Of a DNA stretch of 64,000 nucleotides, positions 46,413 to 60,250 are shown piece by piece. Positions within the stretch are counted from its first letter, which is position 1. Each line of letters begins with the position of its first letter. The notes beneath the pieces were generated by a model, which saw only the letters and a program-made list of their open reading frames with translations, did not search any database and was not told where the DNA came from. Source of the stretch: [Phialemoniopsis] sp. UDSM-2020 (taxonomy: Eukaryota; Ascomycota; Sordariomycetes; Thyridiales; Thyridiaceae). Position numbers and translations under genes: made by a program. Where the stretch lies: the NCBI GenBank assembly GCA_018873225.1, contig JAEILZ010000001.1, positions 3,534,001 to 3,598,000 of the forward strand, given 5' to 3'.

Positions 46413-47662
46413 TGAGCAAGCACGGCACCCACCCACCGACCTGCATGCCCCGGACGAGAAAGAAGGAATAATGATTTATAATGACCAGACCAAGCCAGCA
46501 TTACTAGCGCCACCCATACCCTCGAGCCAGCTACGTATCAGGAGTTCTTAGATAGATGTTTTTTGTGGCAGAGGAAGCCTCGATATGTGTTCAAATATTC
46601 CTTGCATCGCAGTGCCTTCATTTCCATATCATCTCGAGAGGGATATATGGGCCTGCATAGGGGAGTTTCAAAATCTAAAAATTAGTTTCAACAAGAATCT
46701 TAAATGGATTTGCGACAGTAGCAGGCGGGGACAGCATTGTCGTCCTTGGTCTTTGTCACGGAACACACCCAGTTCTTCTCGAGAGAGTCTTTGTTGATGG
46801 GTGCTCTGGGCCCACAAGGTTTCTTGAATGTCCGGGTTTCAAAGCCAAACCAATGATTACGAAACGAGTACGATGTGATATGGCCTTGATGTCACGCATT
46901 TGATCGAGTTCATCTCCTCCAAGAGACTGGCTTAATACGGGTCAGCATAGCACTGGCATAGGTGTCTTCCAATTGTGGTCTCTTCCCATATCACAATGGG
47001 CATCAAGAAAGACGTTATGTAGCATCGGTATGTGATTGTCCCCAATGTATAGCAAAGCAATATCCAGGGCCGCACAGTGAGGAAGGAGTGTGGGTGGCCT
47101 AGGCATGGCCCATGCACTCTTTGGAAGCAAACATGCCTTTGTCTGTAGATCACCCAAAAGTGTTGCGTGCACCACCTTCTCTCACCGCCCACATTCTTTG
47201 CCAGTTTTGTTTTGGCAGTGACGCTACTGTGCTGTATTTAACCTATACTGAAGTTTTCTAGGGTTCTAAATAATATTTAAATAACTGCTAATTTGAAATA
47301 GAGGTAAAAAATATAGCTTTTTCATAAATTGTTAAGCAATAGTGATTTTTTATTCTAGCTTTTGAGTTTTATATGGCTTAGGACCTAGCCTAAAGAGACC
47401 AGTCTAGTAGCAGATTTTCATAGGTTGCTGTATTCAGGCTGCATTGCAGCCTGGTTAAAACAGGCACAACTGTAGGGGGTGAATTATCATGTGTAAGAAG
47501 GTTGAAGTTCATTCTTGCAAAGCTATTACAGAGATCTGCGCTTTAAGTACAAGATCTTTCTTCGCTATCGCTAGGCTTAAGGCCTGGGCTGCATGTAATA
47601 ACAACTTTCATTGTATAGAATCTTTAGTAATTTTTTTACTATACTAACTTCAGCAATTTAGG
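46413..47662. other. Transition zone left of the retrotransposon block
   Basis: 3' flank of the NIF1-like gene, then from about 47200 a drop in GC. 47200-47662 has no gene but still contains many CA and TG dinucleotides, so it is not strongly RIP-mutated. The last five bases, TTAGG, are the left target-site duplication of the outer element. Confidence 0.55.
47658..47662. repeat. Target-site duplication, left copy (TTAGG)
   Basis: The five bases TTAGG directly precede the left LTR and are repeated directly after the right LTR (62495-62499). This fits the 5-bp duplication of a Ty3/gypsy integrase and fixes the element boundaries. Confidence 0.9.
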
Positions 47663-47883
47663 TGTTACACGGCAGAAAGCTTTGACCCCTGTGGTCCAGT
47701 GACTTAGCCCCAGCCGAGTAGTCACAGGATAGCCCTAGACTCACTGGTGATTAGCTATCGATTAGGGGAATAGGCCCCTAGGATAACTTTGAATTTATAA
47801 GATTCAGTCTTATACCTTTACGGGGAATAAAGATTAATTACTAGCTATTATTATACCTATCTAACCTATATAACCCTATTATA
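47663..47883 (+). repeat. Outer element left LTR (221 bp), weakly RIP-mutated
   Basis: Starts TGTTACACGG and ends ...CTATTATA, where the expected terminal CA has become TA. Same length as the right LTR with no indel. Retains numerous CA, TG and CG dinucleotides, unlike the interior. Confidence 0.93.
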
Positions 47884-49929
47884 ATTTTAAATCTTCTTTA
47901 AAAGGTTACCTAGGATGAAATAGCACCTAATTGATATAGAAAAGCAATTAATTCAACTAAAACTATAAGGCATTTTACAAGTAAGCTAGATATAACCTAG
48001 ATAACTACTAAGAGTAATATAATTAAAATTATTAATACCCTAGCTACTATTAAGTTATAGGTAATTTAAAACTAAATCATTTAATTTAAATAGCTAAAGT
48101 AGCTATAGGCCTATAAGGCTTAATTAACTTATAAACTTTATAAAGGGAGATATTACTAAAGTTATTTTAATTTAAATTTAAATTAGAATGAAATTAAGAT
48201 TAAGAATCTCTCTATATTTAATCTAAATTACATTTTAAAGTAAAGGGATAATTAGCTTTTAGATTTAAAGTAAATTTTTAAAAGAGCTTAAAAGAAATAT
48301 AAGAAGAATAAATAAAAAATTCTTAAGGCTTTTATAGAGATAGAGCCTAAATATAAAGTAAGATAGTACTAATATATTACTAATTTAAATAATAAATAAG
48401 CTTAAATTATAAAGACTATTTAAGATATTTTTAAGGAATAAATTAAAAGTCTCTTATACTATATATATAATAAAGAAATTAAAATAATAAAATATTTAAA
48501 TAATACTATTTAGCTTTTAAATTAGTTCTTAAAGAATTTTTATATTTATTTTAACTCCCTTAAAAAGAAATTCCTATTTAAATCTAAAGAGAAAAGAACT
48601 TTAATCTTCTATTTTAAACTATACTATAAAATCTAAAATAATATTAACCTATAAAACCTTTAACTACTTAAAGATTATTTTAAGATAGTATTATTAGTAT
48701 CTTAATATTAATATATAATCTAATTAAGACTTAAATAATTCTATATTTAGATAAATATATTTTTAAATCCTATTTAAAAGAATCCTAAGTAATTTTAAGG
48801 TAACTCCTTATAAAGTTAGCTTTAAAGAGATTTTAAGCTAAAAAGATAAATCCTTTATATTAATAATACTATCTTATATTAGTAAAACTTTATTATCTCT
48901 AGAAATCTCTTTAAAATAGATAGAAAGTAACTTATTTATTATATATATAATAATTAAGATTATTTTACCTTTACCTATTTTAAAAGGGATAATAAGATAA
49001 GTATTTTTTAAGTTAATTAAAAAAGAAATAGCTATAATAATTAATTTAAATTAAAAAAAGCTTAAGTATTAAAATAATTACTATCAACTTAATATAAATT
49101 CTAATAGTAAAAATTAAGATATAATTTTATATATTTATTTAAATTTAAATTAATAAGAAATTAATAATAATTTATATTAATTTTAATATCTATATAGAAA
49201 TAAATCTAATTAATATAAAATTTATTAGAAGGTATAATTTATAAAAAGTCTAATTAGTAGCTCTTTATTTAAATACTACTAATTTAATAGTAATTTCTAT
49301 TTATAGTATTTAAAAAGTCTTTATTTATATATATAATTTAAAGGGTAAATAATATTTAATTATTTAGAACTATATAGCTATTAATTATAATTCTTATTTT
49401 AAAAGTAATTTAATTCTTCTCTTTTAGATTACACTTTATAATAAGTAACCTCTTTATATATCTAAATTAATAGTAATTTAAAACCTTTATAGAAAAGTTT
49501 ACTTTAAATAGACTTTAAAAATTTATAAAGAAGATATATAACTATATAGTAATCTTTATAATTATAAAGACTTAAAAGAAAATACTACTTAATAGTAATT
49601 TACTATTAAATACTTAAAGAGATAATAAAGTACTTATAAAACTCTTAAAGTTTAAAAAGGTCTTCTATATAAAGAATACTAAAGTTCTTCCTATCTATTA
49701 ATTTAAAGATTACTTTATTAATCTTATTAAAAGGGATATTCTCCTTTTAAGTTTAATTTATCCTTTAAGTTAAACTAAATTATAAGTATTATAAAAGTAT
49801 TTTAATAATAACCTTATAAAGGGTAAGATTTAATCCTTTAAAAGCCTAATAAATATCTTTATTTTTTTTATCCTAAAGAAAGATAATAGCTTATAACTAT
49901 ATATAAACTACTAAGAACTTAATACTATT

Positions 49930-51080
49930 ATAATAAAGAATTAATATCTATTACCTTTTATCTTAAAGATCTTAAATTATATATTTAAAATGAAATATTT
50001 TATTAAAATTAATATTAAGAATACTTACTACTATATTTATATTAAACTAAGAGATAAATAAAAGATAGTATTTTAAATCTAATATAGTTACTATAAGTAC
50101 CTAATTATACCTTTTAAACTAATAAATATATTAATAATATTTTAAAGTTATATTTATAATATCTTTTATAATTTATTTAATACCTTTTATATAGTATATT
50201 TAAATAATATTCTTATCTTTTTAGAGACTAAAAAAGAATATATTAAATATATAAAATAAGTACTAATAAGATTAGAATTAGCTAAATTATTTATTAATTT
50301 AAAGAAATATTTATTCTATTAAAGCTAAATAGAATTTCTAGGCTTTATCCTTAGTAATAAGGGTATTTTAATAGATAATTAATAAGTAAAAATAATTAAT
50401 TTCTAGCCTATATTATAATTATATTATAAGATTTAATAATTCTTAGATTTCTATAATTTCTACTATTAATTTATCTAAGGGTATTTTATAATTATAGCTT
50501 TATTAATTATTATACTTAAGGGCAATTAAAATAGAAAGAAGTTAAAAAAGATAGATCTATTTAGTATTAAAATAGATATATTTTAATATTTTAAGAAAGT
50601 ATTCTATTTAGCCTCTCTTTTAAAGTATTTTAATTCTAACTAGTTTTTAAGATTAGAAACTAATACTTTTAATTTTATACTTATAGAGATTCTAATATAA
50701 CCTAATTTAAAAGGATATTAATATTTAATTACTTTCTATTTAAGAAAGTTTTAAGGATATAAATATAATTAAAGAACCCCTAATAAAGAAATACTTATAA
50801 TAATAAAGTTATTTAAATATTAGTAATACTACCTTAAAAGGGTATTAACTTAAATTAAAATCTTATTAAATTATATTAACCTTTAAAGCTTTATAAAGCA
50901 ACTAAAACTAAATAGAAAGTAAATATATTAGTATATATACTTTATACCTTTTAATTTTATTATTAAGTACTAGCTTAAAATATAAAACCCTATTAATATA
51001 CTATTAAAATAACTAAATTATAATAATAAAAAGACTACTTATAAAGAGTATTTATCTATTTTATAATAGAAAATAGCTAT
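49930..51080 (+). pseudogene. Decayed reverse transcriptase and RNase H of the outer element
   Basis: Conceptual plus-strand reading shows gypsy RT landmarks with stops in place of many residues: KINIKNTYYYI (for the usual DIRNAYYRI), PFKLINIL (for PFGLTNAP) and the catalytic box at about 50197-50208 reading YLNN instead of YLDD, meaning both catalytic Asp codons became Asn by G-to-A. Further on, near 50650, RNase H pieces such as ETNTFNF (for TDASxFA) and YLRKF are visible. No translation is possible. The reading stops at the insertion of the inner element at 51149. Confidence 0.85.
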
Positions 51081-51144
51081 AATATAAGAAATCTATATAA
51101 ACCTAAGTTACTACTAAAGATATAGTAAAATACTTTTAAAAAAG

Positions 51145-51149
51145 AAAAT
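51145..51149. repeat. Target-site duplication of the inner element, left copy (AAAAT)
   Basis: AAAAT immediately left of the inner LTR; the same five bases follow the other inner LTR at 58838-58842. Being A-rich the match alone is weak, but it falls exactly at the predicted LTR edges. Confidence 0.8.
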
Positions 51150-51420
51150 TATTAAGAAGGGGTATTATAAATAGAGTAAAGAGAGATAGTAAAGTAATAG
51201 TATAGTATAGTAGGTTTAATTAAGTAGTAATATTAATAATAAATTAAATTTTATCTTTTTTCTTTCTTTCTTTTTATAGGAACTTTACTCTTTTTATATT
51301 ATACTATCCCTAGGGCCTAAACCTATATTATATATATATACTAAGGGTATAGTACTATTAATATACTACTACTATTTTAACCTCTAGTACTAGTAGAGGC
51401 CCTATCTTAGTCCTTTAATA
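51150..51420 (-). repeat. Inner element 3' LTR (271 bp, left copy)
   Basis: On the plus strand it opens TATTAAGAAGGGG and closes CTTTAATA. The ends are TA...TA, which I read as RIP-altered TG...CA. It aligns end to end with the copy at 58567-58837 and has the same length; most differences are transitions. Confidence 0.9.
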
Positions 51421-51423
51421 TAG

Positions 51424-51434
51424 CTCTTCCTTCT
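51424..51434 (-). promoter_or_regulatory. Polypurine tract of the inner element
   Basis: On the minus strand AGAAGGAAGAG lies three bases before the 3' LTR, the expected place of the plus-strand primer for reverse transcription. Its position confirms the minus orientation of the element. Confidence 0.75.
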
Positions 51435-54389
51435 ATTAGTTTTCACCTTAGAAGCCTATTTACTAGCTTAAAACCCTATTTATAGTTTCTTATATATTCT
51501 AGCTATATACCTTTTATATATTTATATTATAATTCTAATAAGCTATTAATTTACTATTTATAATAGCCCTTATAAATAATTAATTTAACTAGTAATAATA
51601 AGATTACTACTATTTTAATAGTAGTATACTTTAAGTTTTAAATATATTATATTAATTATATAATTAATATAGCCTTTTTTTACTACTATTATCTTTATAA
51701 ATAGGATAATAATAATTATAATAGTATTATTATTTATTCTAGAAATAATAATAATAATAGCCTCTTATATCCCCTTAATAAAGGTACTAATAAATAATAC
51801 CTTTTATAGTATTATTTACTTTCTTTCTCTTTAATTATAAATATTTCTTTTTTATATTACTCCTTTTTAGAATCTTTTTCTTTTTTTTTAATTAATTTTT
51901 AATTATAAATACTATTTCTATATCTTAATTATACTAATAATATACTAATACTAAAATAAAATTTAATTAAAATTTAATTAATAAGAAAAATAATAAGTTC
52001 CTCTTTTATAATATACTATTACTATATTATATCTATATATATACTATACTTATATTTCTAGATTTCTATTATAATTCTACTTTTTACTGCCTAATAGCTT
52101 AATAACTTTACTATTACTATATAGTAGTAGAATTTTACTATTATTAGTATCCTTAATAGTAATAATAATAATAGTAGTAAGCTATTTAAGTGCTTTATCT
52201 TTATTAATACTTCTAATTCTCCTATAGTAGGTTTCTTTAGCTATTTAGCTATATCTTAGATATATTAATATATTATTATAGGCTAAGAAGGGGAAGAAGA
52301 TTAAGAAGATTAAAAAGAAGGTCTTAATAGTTTTACTTAGTAATTATATTATACTTATATAGTATAATTTATATATTATATATATAACTAACTATTAGAA
52401 TAGCTATAATAATCTTTTAAGTAGTAACCTAATATTCTATTACTAGTAAGTTACTAATATATTATATCTATTCTATATCCTAATAGAATATTAATAATTT
52501 AATAGGTTTAATTATTTATTATATTATCTATTTTAATAGTAACTATTTTTATATTTATATATATATTCCTTTAACTTTTCTTTTCTATATTTCTACTACT
52601 AATATATTATATACCTATAGCTTTAAATATCTATTATTTCTACTCTTAAAGCTATTATTTTTACTATTAAAACTATTAAGAAGGTAAGTTATTATCTTTT
52701 TTATATTATCTTTATAATATAACTATTAATCTACTATTAATTTAATAATATCTCCTTTAATAATAAAGAGAATAATATAACTATATAATAGGTATATAAT
52801 ACTTATAACTAGGCTTTAGCTAGTATTATTAACTTACTATATAATACCTATAAGTATAAAAAGGGTTTTATATTATTTCCTACTATTATTCTTATTACTT
52901 CTTATACTATTATTATATCCTTATTAGAGGTTAAGTTTTTTAATAATAAAAAGAAGAAGTACTTATTATATAAGCTTATAAGTAGTATTTATAATATACT
53001 TTAAATACTTATAGTTAACTTAATTAAGATTAATTACTTACTTAGTTTATTCTTAAAGTATATTTATATTATTTCTAATATATCCTTATTATATATTTAT
53101 TTTAGTATTACTATGCTTTTAATTTACTTTAGCTTTAATATTATTATATCTTATATTTTTATTACTTCTTTAGTTTACTTTTTTACTATATTATTTATAC
53201 TATTAAAGGATAAAGACCCCTTTGATAATAATAATAATAACTTTTAATTTACCTCTATTACTATTATATATTATATATATATCTCTTTTTTATCTTTATT
53301 TTTACTCTTAGAATTTATACTTTTATATTACTATATTTATACCTTTATAATATAATATTAATTATATACTACTATATTTATATCTTTATAGCGCTATAAG
53401 TTGCTATAAGATAGCTATTTTATAGAATTTAGTCTTTTTCTAATAAGATAGCTCTTAAGGCTTATTATTAGTATTACTTGTATATATACTTTTTTAACTT
53501 TTCCTTATAATCTTATAAAAATAGTCTATTATTAATATACTTCTATAGTTCCTAAGAGTTATTTTTACTATTATAATCCTTTTAATAGATAAGATATTAT
53601 TAATTCTTTTTAAGGCTTTTATAATTTAGAATTTATATTATCTTCTAATAGATATTATTTTTAATATTAAATAACTATTCCCTTAATATAGTATTACTAT
53701 ATTACTTAAAAACTTCTAATACTAATACTAAAAAAATATTATAAATCTTATATTACTTTAGTAGATTTAAATAATAAACTATCTTTCTATTTTCTATTAC
53801 CTCTATTATCTTAAAAGGCCTAAGGTACTTATTTAAAAGCTTCTAGCTAGGGTATTTCTATTGTATATTATAGGTGCTAAAAAGTACCTACTCTCCTATT
53901 ATAAAGGTTTTATCTTATCTCTTTTTATTATATTATTTCTTATATACTACTATTACTTTGCAAATAAGCTATATTATTACTATATAATAGTTTATTAGGG
54001 CTTTAATTCTTTTCTTAACTGCTAGTATATTACTAATCCTTATAAGGAAGTAATCTAGTAATATATATAATAGATAACCTATTAATACTTATACTAATAC
54101 CACTTTAATAGCTATATATAATATATTATTATATATAAACTATATTAAGAATAAATAATTAATTTAATTAACTTAATTTAATATATAATATACTCTTAAA
54201 TAATATTTAACTTATTAGTTTTATCTTTCTATTTATCTATTTATTTATAGATAAAAGATAGTACTAAAATACTATATAAAAGCTATATATATATAAAGTT
54301 CACCTTAGAAATTACTTATAAAGAGAGACCCTTTATTTAAGATAATCCCTTTTAATATTTTAAATATTTAAATAATATAATATAGTAAT

Positions 54390-56420
54390 ATCTTTATAAG
54401 TTTACTACTAGTAAGCTTTATTATTATAACTATATAAAGAGAGTACTTTATTAAGTAATCTATTACTATTAGGATTATATTATAGCTTTTCTTAGTATAA
54501 GAGTTAATAGATATAGATAAGCTTATAATAAAGTTAAAGGTAATTTCCTCCTATAAATAGGTAAATACTAGTAGTATAGTAAATAAGCTATAAAGATAAT
54601 ACTTCTAGCTTTTTATTCTTTAATAGATTATATATATATTAATATATCTTTTAATATTCCTAGGTAATAATTCCTAGAAATAGCTATACCCTAGTAGTTT
54701 TATTATTTTACTTATACCTAGGTAGCCTACTATAGGTATATTATAAAATCTTTTAATTAATTCCTATTATACCTTCTTATCTTTAAATATATAGATTTTA
54801 TCTCTATATTATAATAAGCTATTTATATTATATTATTATAATACTTTACCTATATAGATATTATATAACTTCTATTTAACTTATTTACTTAATATAATAA
54901 AGATATTCTTTTATTATAGTTAATATAAGAGGTTATCTATTAGTTTTAGTAACTTATTTTAAATTCTCTTTCTTCTTATCTCTTATACTATTAGTTTTAT
55001 CTTTATTATTTCTTTACTATAGCTTTTCTACTTTATTATAGTATTATTCCTATGCCTATTTATAATTATAATTTAATTAAATTATAACTTAATAGTACCT
55101 ATATCTTATAGATCTTTCTAGTTCTTTATAAGGCTTTTACTTTAGATAAATTACTCCTTAGTAGTATCTTTATCTTATATATTAAACTTCTTTATAGTAT
55201 CCTTAGGATATATCTTAATACTAATTTCTTCTTACTACTAAAATATTCTCTTCTTTTACTTTTCTTTTATTATACTTTATAATATTTATATCTTCTTATT
55301 TATCCTTAACTTCTAGAATAGCTTCTATTATAATATTACTTATACTTCTTTAGTTCTTTTTAGCCTTCTCTTCTAGTTAGAGTATTATAATAGTATATTA
55401 GCTAAATTATATTTCCTTAGGTAATATTTAATATTAAATATATATACTATTAATTTATTTAGTTAGTATAGCTATCTTATATTAAGCTTCCTTTTTATAT
55501 CTTAATACCTTAGATTTAAGTAGTTTATAAGAATTATAAATTCCTTTTCTAAGTATAATAGGTAATACTACTATACCTTTAAGGCCTTAATAATAGCTAG
55601 TAGCTCTCTTTTACTGGTATTATAGTATATCTCTAGTTTAAAGAGTTTTTATAATAGGAAGGCTATTAGGTGTTATTAGCCCTTAAAGAGCTATAAGAGG
55701 ATTATATTAATTATAAAGATAGAAGTATTAGTTTTTATATATATTAGTAGTATAGAGTTAAAGTAATATAGTAGCAGTATAATAGTAAATACTAGTATTA
55801 ATTATTAAAATACTATTTATACTAATAGGAATAGATTTAATACCTCTTTTAGTTCTTCTTTTAAATAATTAATTAAAAGGATTATAATCTTTAAATAGTA
55901 ATATATAAATTAATAATAAAATCTAATAAACCCTAAAAAGATTTAAATATTATAGATACTATATAATAGTAGCTACTTCTTTATAGTTTTAATATACTCT
56001 CTTTCTATTTTAATACCTCTAGGACTTATAATATACCCTAAAAAGAATATAAATATAATTCTAAAGTTATACTTCTCTATATTAAGATATAGCTTTTATT
56101 ATATTAGTTTTTCTAGTATATTATATATATACTACTTATATTTTATTTCTTTATTACTAAAGATTAGAATATTATTTAAATAAATAATATAAATTATATT
56201 TATTAAACCTATAAGGGCTTAGTTAATATATAATTAAAATATAGTTAATATATTAGTTAAACTAAAAAGCATAATAAAATACTTAAAATAGCTATAGTAT
56301 ATTTAAAAGGCTATTTTCTACTTATTACTTATATAAATACAAAGCTAATAGTATATATCTTTTAAGTTTAACTTAGTATATACTTTTATATCTTTTAACT
56401 TATTTAAAATCTTCTTAATA
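54390..56420 (-). pseudogene. Decayed pol of the inner element (RT to integrase)
   Basis: Minus-strand reading. RT at about 56420-55920 shows KLNLKDIYY (for DLKDAYY), FSLTNIL (for FGLTNAP), YLNN at 56182-56171 where YLDD is expected, then FFLGYIISPRGIKIE and FLGFIRFYY, the well-known gypsy RT tail. Near 54560-54390 ITFNFIISL (for ITMDFITGL) and YNIILIVIDYLIKY match an integrase core. Stops occur throughout. As in the outer element both catalytic RT aspartates are lost by RIP-type change. Confidence 0.85.
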
Positions 56421-58566
56421 AATAGTAATATAATATAATCCTTATATATTATCTAATTAAGTATATAGTAGTTAATATAAAGATATAACTTATTATTCTT
56501 CTTTAGTATAAAGAGAATTAATATACTAATTAGGTTAATTAAGTAGTAAATCTACTTCTTTCTCTTTATATCCTTAAGGTAAAGATATAGTATTTCTAAT
56601 TCTATTAATAAGAAAGGGTATAAAGGCCCCTAAGGTGGTATAAACCCCTCTTTTAGCTTAATTTTATACTTAATATTTAAATATAGTAGTAGGAGGTTAT
56701 TATAGGTCCCTAGTAATACCTCCTTTAGGTTATAATAGGCCTCTAATAATTACTTAGGTATAATATCCTTAGTACTCTTTTAGCTATTTAATATTACTAA
56801 GCTAAAAGTATATAAAACTACTATTATTACTATTATAATTCTATAGTACTATAGCTCCTTAACTAATATACTAATATTAAGATGCTTTTTATATAAAAAG
56901 AATCTCTACTATTTAGTACTTTAATTAATTACTAGGTTTATTACTATTAGTTATAGTACCTTAAGAATTACTTTATTCTTTTTTATATTACTAACTATAA
57001 AGTAATAATACTACTTCTTTATTAGTCTATTACTATTCTTAATTTCTATCTATATCTTATATTACCTTACTATACCTATAGGCATCTTAGTAGCTATTAT
57101 TAGTTACAGCCTAAGGTTAAAAGAGATATATAACCTTAAAGTAGTAATAATACTATATAATAGAATATTATAATTAAATCTAAAGTTAATAAAATAATAT
57201 AAATATATCTACTAATTATTTAATTAAACTTATAAGGATACCTATAAATATAGTAGTATAAATTTTATATTTTCTTAGCTTTATTACTAACCTAAAGGCT
57301 AGCTATTTATATTTAAAATATAATTAATATTAGTTTTATTAGGGTAATAAATTATAATATAGCTCTTCTCCTTATAGTATTAGTATATTATATTAAAATA
57401 GTTAGTTATATAGTATCCCTTTTAACTATAGGTATAGTATTATAATTATATACTGTTTTTATTATAGGGTTTATTTATTATAATAGAAGTTACTAAGGCT
57501 AAAGAGGCCTTCTATTCTAGATATTTAAGTATATAATAGCCCTATTAGTTATATTAATAATAGATACTAGTAAAAGGGTATAATATCCCTATAGCAGTCC
57601 TATTAGGTTCTTAAAGTAATTAAAAAGGAATAAAGCCTTCTTAAAGCTTCTTTATTTACTTTACTATAATAATTAATTAATAATAAATAGTAGAAAATAA
57701 TACTTATAAGCTAATAATAATATATAAGTTAGATTAAAGCTTATAAAATATAATAGTTACTTAAAGGGCCTTTAATTAGCCCCCTAAGAGTTCTATCTTA
57801 ATATTCTTATAATACCTTATAAAGTTAATTATCTATTTATAATAGCCTTAAGTAATATAAACTAGTTATATTAATATAGTAATTACTTAAGTCTTTAGAT
57901 TTAATAATTAGTTATAAAGAAATTCCTTAAATTCTTATTATAGAACAGCCTTAAGTATATAAGTTCTTTTATTATTATTTACTATTAGGTATTATAACTA
58001 GCTAATCTTTAGTATACTTTCTAAGTAGTATATTATATATATTATCTTATTATTATTACTATAGAAATATTAAGACTATATCTAAAAATAATATTAATAG
58101 TTAAATAGAAAACTCTTTAGGGCTTAATAACTCTCTTTTTAGTATTTTAGTATTAATAGAAAGAGAGACTTAAATAAAAAGAGTATAATAGTAGAGTATA
58201 TTAAATTAAAAGATAGAAGAACTATTAGGGTTGTTTTAATCTTATTATACTATAACTATTTCAGTCTAATATATTTTATTTATAGATAAAAGGCTATCTC
58301 CTTCTATAGGATTACCTTATTAATTTATTATTCTTTCTCCTTTAAGATTATTAAGGACTTAGAATTAGCCTTAAGGATAGTTACTTCTAATATACTCTTA
58401 TTATTCTTTTAAGTCATAGAGAAGGGCTCTAATGTTTATATACTGGTTTGAGTTAGTAACTCCTATAACTACTAAGCTGTAGCTATAGTAGTATATAAAT
58501 ATAAAAAAGCTATTACTATTTCTAATAATTTATCTCTCTAAAGAGGCTTATATAAAGAGTTTAAAA

Positions 58567-58837
58567 TATTAAGAAGGGGTATTATAGATAGGATAAAAGG
58601 AAATAGTAAGATAATAGTATAATATAGTAGGTCTAACTAAGTAGTAGTATTAATAGTAGATTAAATTCTATCTTCTTTCTTTTTTTCTTTTTATAGGAAC
58701 TTTACTCTTTTTATATTATATTATCCTTAGAGCTTAAACCTATATTATATATATATACTAAGGGTGTAATGCTACTAATATACTGCTACTATTTTAACCC
58801 CTAGTACTAGTAGGAGCTCTACCTTAGTTCTCTAATA
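58567..58837 (-). repeat. Inner element 5' LTR (271 bp, right copy)
   Basis: Direct repeat of 51150-51420, same length. On the minus strand this is the 5' LTR. It keeps slightly more G/C positions (for example GGGTGTAATGC) than the left copy. Confidence 0.9.
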
Positions 58838-58842
58838 AAAAT
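58838..58842. repeat. Target-site duplication of the inner element, right copy (AAAAT)
   Basis: Matches 51145-51149. After it the outer element's pol reading resumes. Confidence 0.8.
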
Positions 58843-59099
58843 TATTTAAATCTTTTAAGTTTTAAATATTTAAGAATACCTAGCTAAATATTACTTTAAT
58901 AAAAGTAGAAATATAAGAAATCTATATACTAAAAGGCTATAGTTTAATCTTAAAGAGCAGATAATTCTAAGGTAACTTACTTATAAATATCTAGCTTAAG
59001 AAGTTAAAAGTAACTTAGAAATAAATAAAGACTTTAAAGGACTTATTAAATATTTATAGAATATTAAGTTTATAATATAGGTATAAAAAGATACTATAT

Positions 59100-60250
59100 T
59101 AGTAAGGAAGATACTTAAAAAGTAGGTTTTAAGTAATAATAATCTCTTACTATTTAAAGGAAAGCTAATAATACCTAGTAAGAAATCTATATTATAGGAA
59201 ATTCTCTATTAATACTATAATGATTTACTTATAGATTACTTTAAAATAGATTAAATATTAAAACTTATTTAAAGAAAATTCTATTAAAAGGGAATAGATA
59301 GAGATATAAAGACCTATATTTATAAGTACCTTATATATTAGTATACTATAGTTAAAAGATATTAGCCTTATAGTAAGTTTAAATTATTATTAATTCTATA
59401 TTAACCTTAGAAATAGATTAGTATAAACTTTATTATAGGTTTACCTTTTATAAGGATAAAGTCCTAAGAGATAGATATTATTCTAGTAATTATAAATTAA
59501 TTTATTAAGTATTATAGATTCTTACTTATAAAATAAAATCTAAATACTATTAAGTTAATTTAAATTATTTATAAAGAAATAAATCTAAAGTTTAGGTTTT
59601 TAAAAGGTATAATATCTAATTAAGAAAGTCTTTTTATATTAGAATTTTAATTTAACTTATATTACTATATAAATATTAAATAGAGGCTTTTAATAGTATT
59701 TTATCTTTAAATTAATAGCTAAATAAAGAGGATAAATTAGATATTTAAATAGTATCTTAAAAGCTTTTATTTAGAATAAAAGAAGTAAGATTATTAATTA
59801 TATCTCTTATATACTATTAAAATAGCATATAATTAAATATAAAATATTATAATTAGGATATCTCTATTTAAAGCTCTTTATAGATATAATATAAAGTTTA
59901 AATATAGTATTAAGACTAATACTATAATAAAAAGGGTACTAAGTATTATTAAAAGAGTTTAAAAGCTAAAGGTACTATATAATAAGCTTATAAAGTACTA
60001 ATTCTAAGTTACTTCTACTTAAAAGAAGTATTATAATATAAAGTATAAAGAGATAAAATTAAATTAAAGAAGCCTTATTATCTTATTAATATAGAATTTA
60101 TATCTTAAAGAGGATAATATAAAGCTTTAACTTAAGTTTATTAGGCCTTTTAAAGTTATTATAAGAATTAGATTATAAATGTATTAGCTAGTACTTCCTA
60201 CTAAATATAGATAGCTTTATAATATATTCCTTATATTCTTACTAAAGCTT
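59100..60250 (+). pseudogene. Decayed integrase of the outer element
   Basis: Continuation of the outer pol after the insertion. On the plus strand LLLFKGKLIIP begins the zinc-binding H2C2 segment near 59143, followed by KRNFYW-like RKFY and then a catalytic core with INFIIGLPF, DIILVIIN (for DTILVIVD) and FRFLKGIISN (for FGFPKGIVSD) up to about 59640. Further reading to about 60250 corresponds to the integrase tail. Stops throughout; the catalytic Asp in two places reads Asn. Confidence 0.8.

Larger units (their letters stand above)
51150..58837 (-). mobile_element. Inner Ty3/gypsy LTR retrotransposon, RIP-mutated, minus strand
   Basis: A complete element of 7,688 bp with two 271-bp direct LTRs and an AAAAT duplication, inserted into the outer element between its RNase H and integrase. 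Orientation is from the coding remains: on the minus strand I can read a gypsy reverse transcriptase (about 56.42-55.92 kb) followed by an integrase core (about 54.56-54.39 kb). A polypurine tract lies next to the left (3') LTR. Every frame is interrupted by stops, and CA/TG are almost absent. Insertion within another repeat is typical of transposon islands. It is a different family from the outer element, as the LTRs share neither length nor sequence. Confidence 0.92.

Noticed and set aside
47658..47662. TTAGG as telomere-repeat insertion site
   Set aside because: Only one copy of five bases; it is simply the target-site duplication.
51150..51162. AAGAAGGGG read as the polypurine tract of a plus-strand element
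   Set aside because: It is present at the same place in both LTR copies, so it is inside the LTR; the coding remains and the real polypurine tract show the element is on the minus strand.
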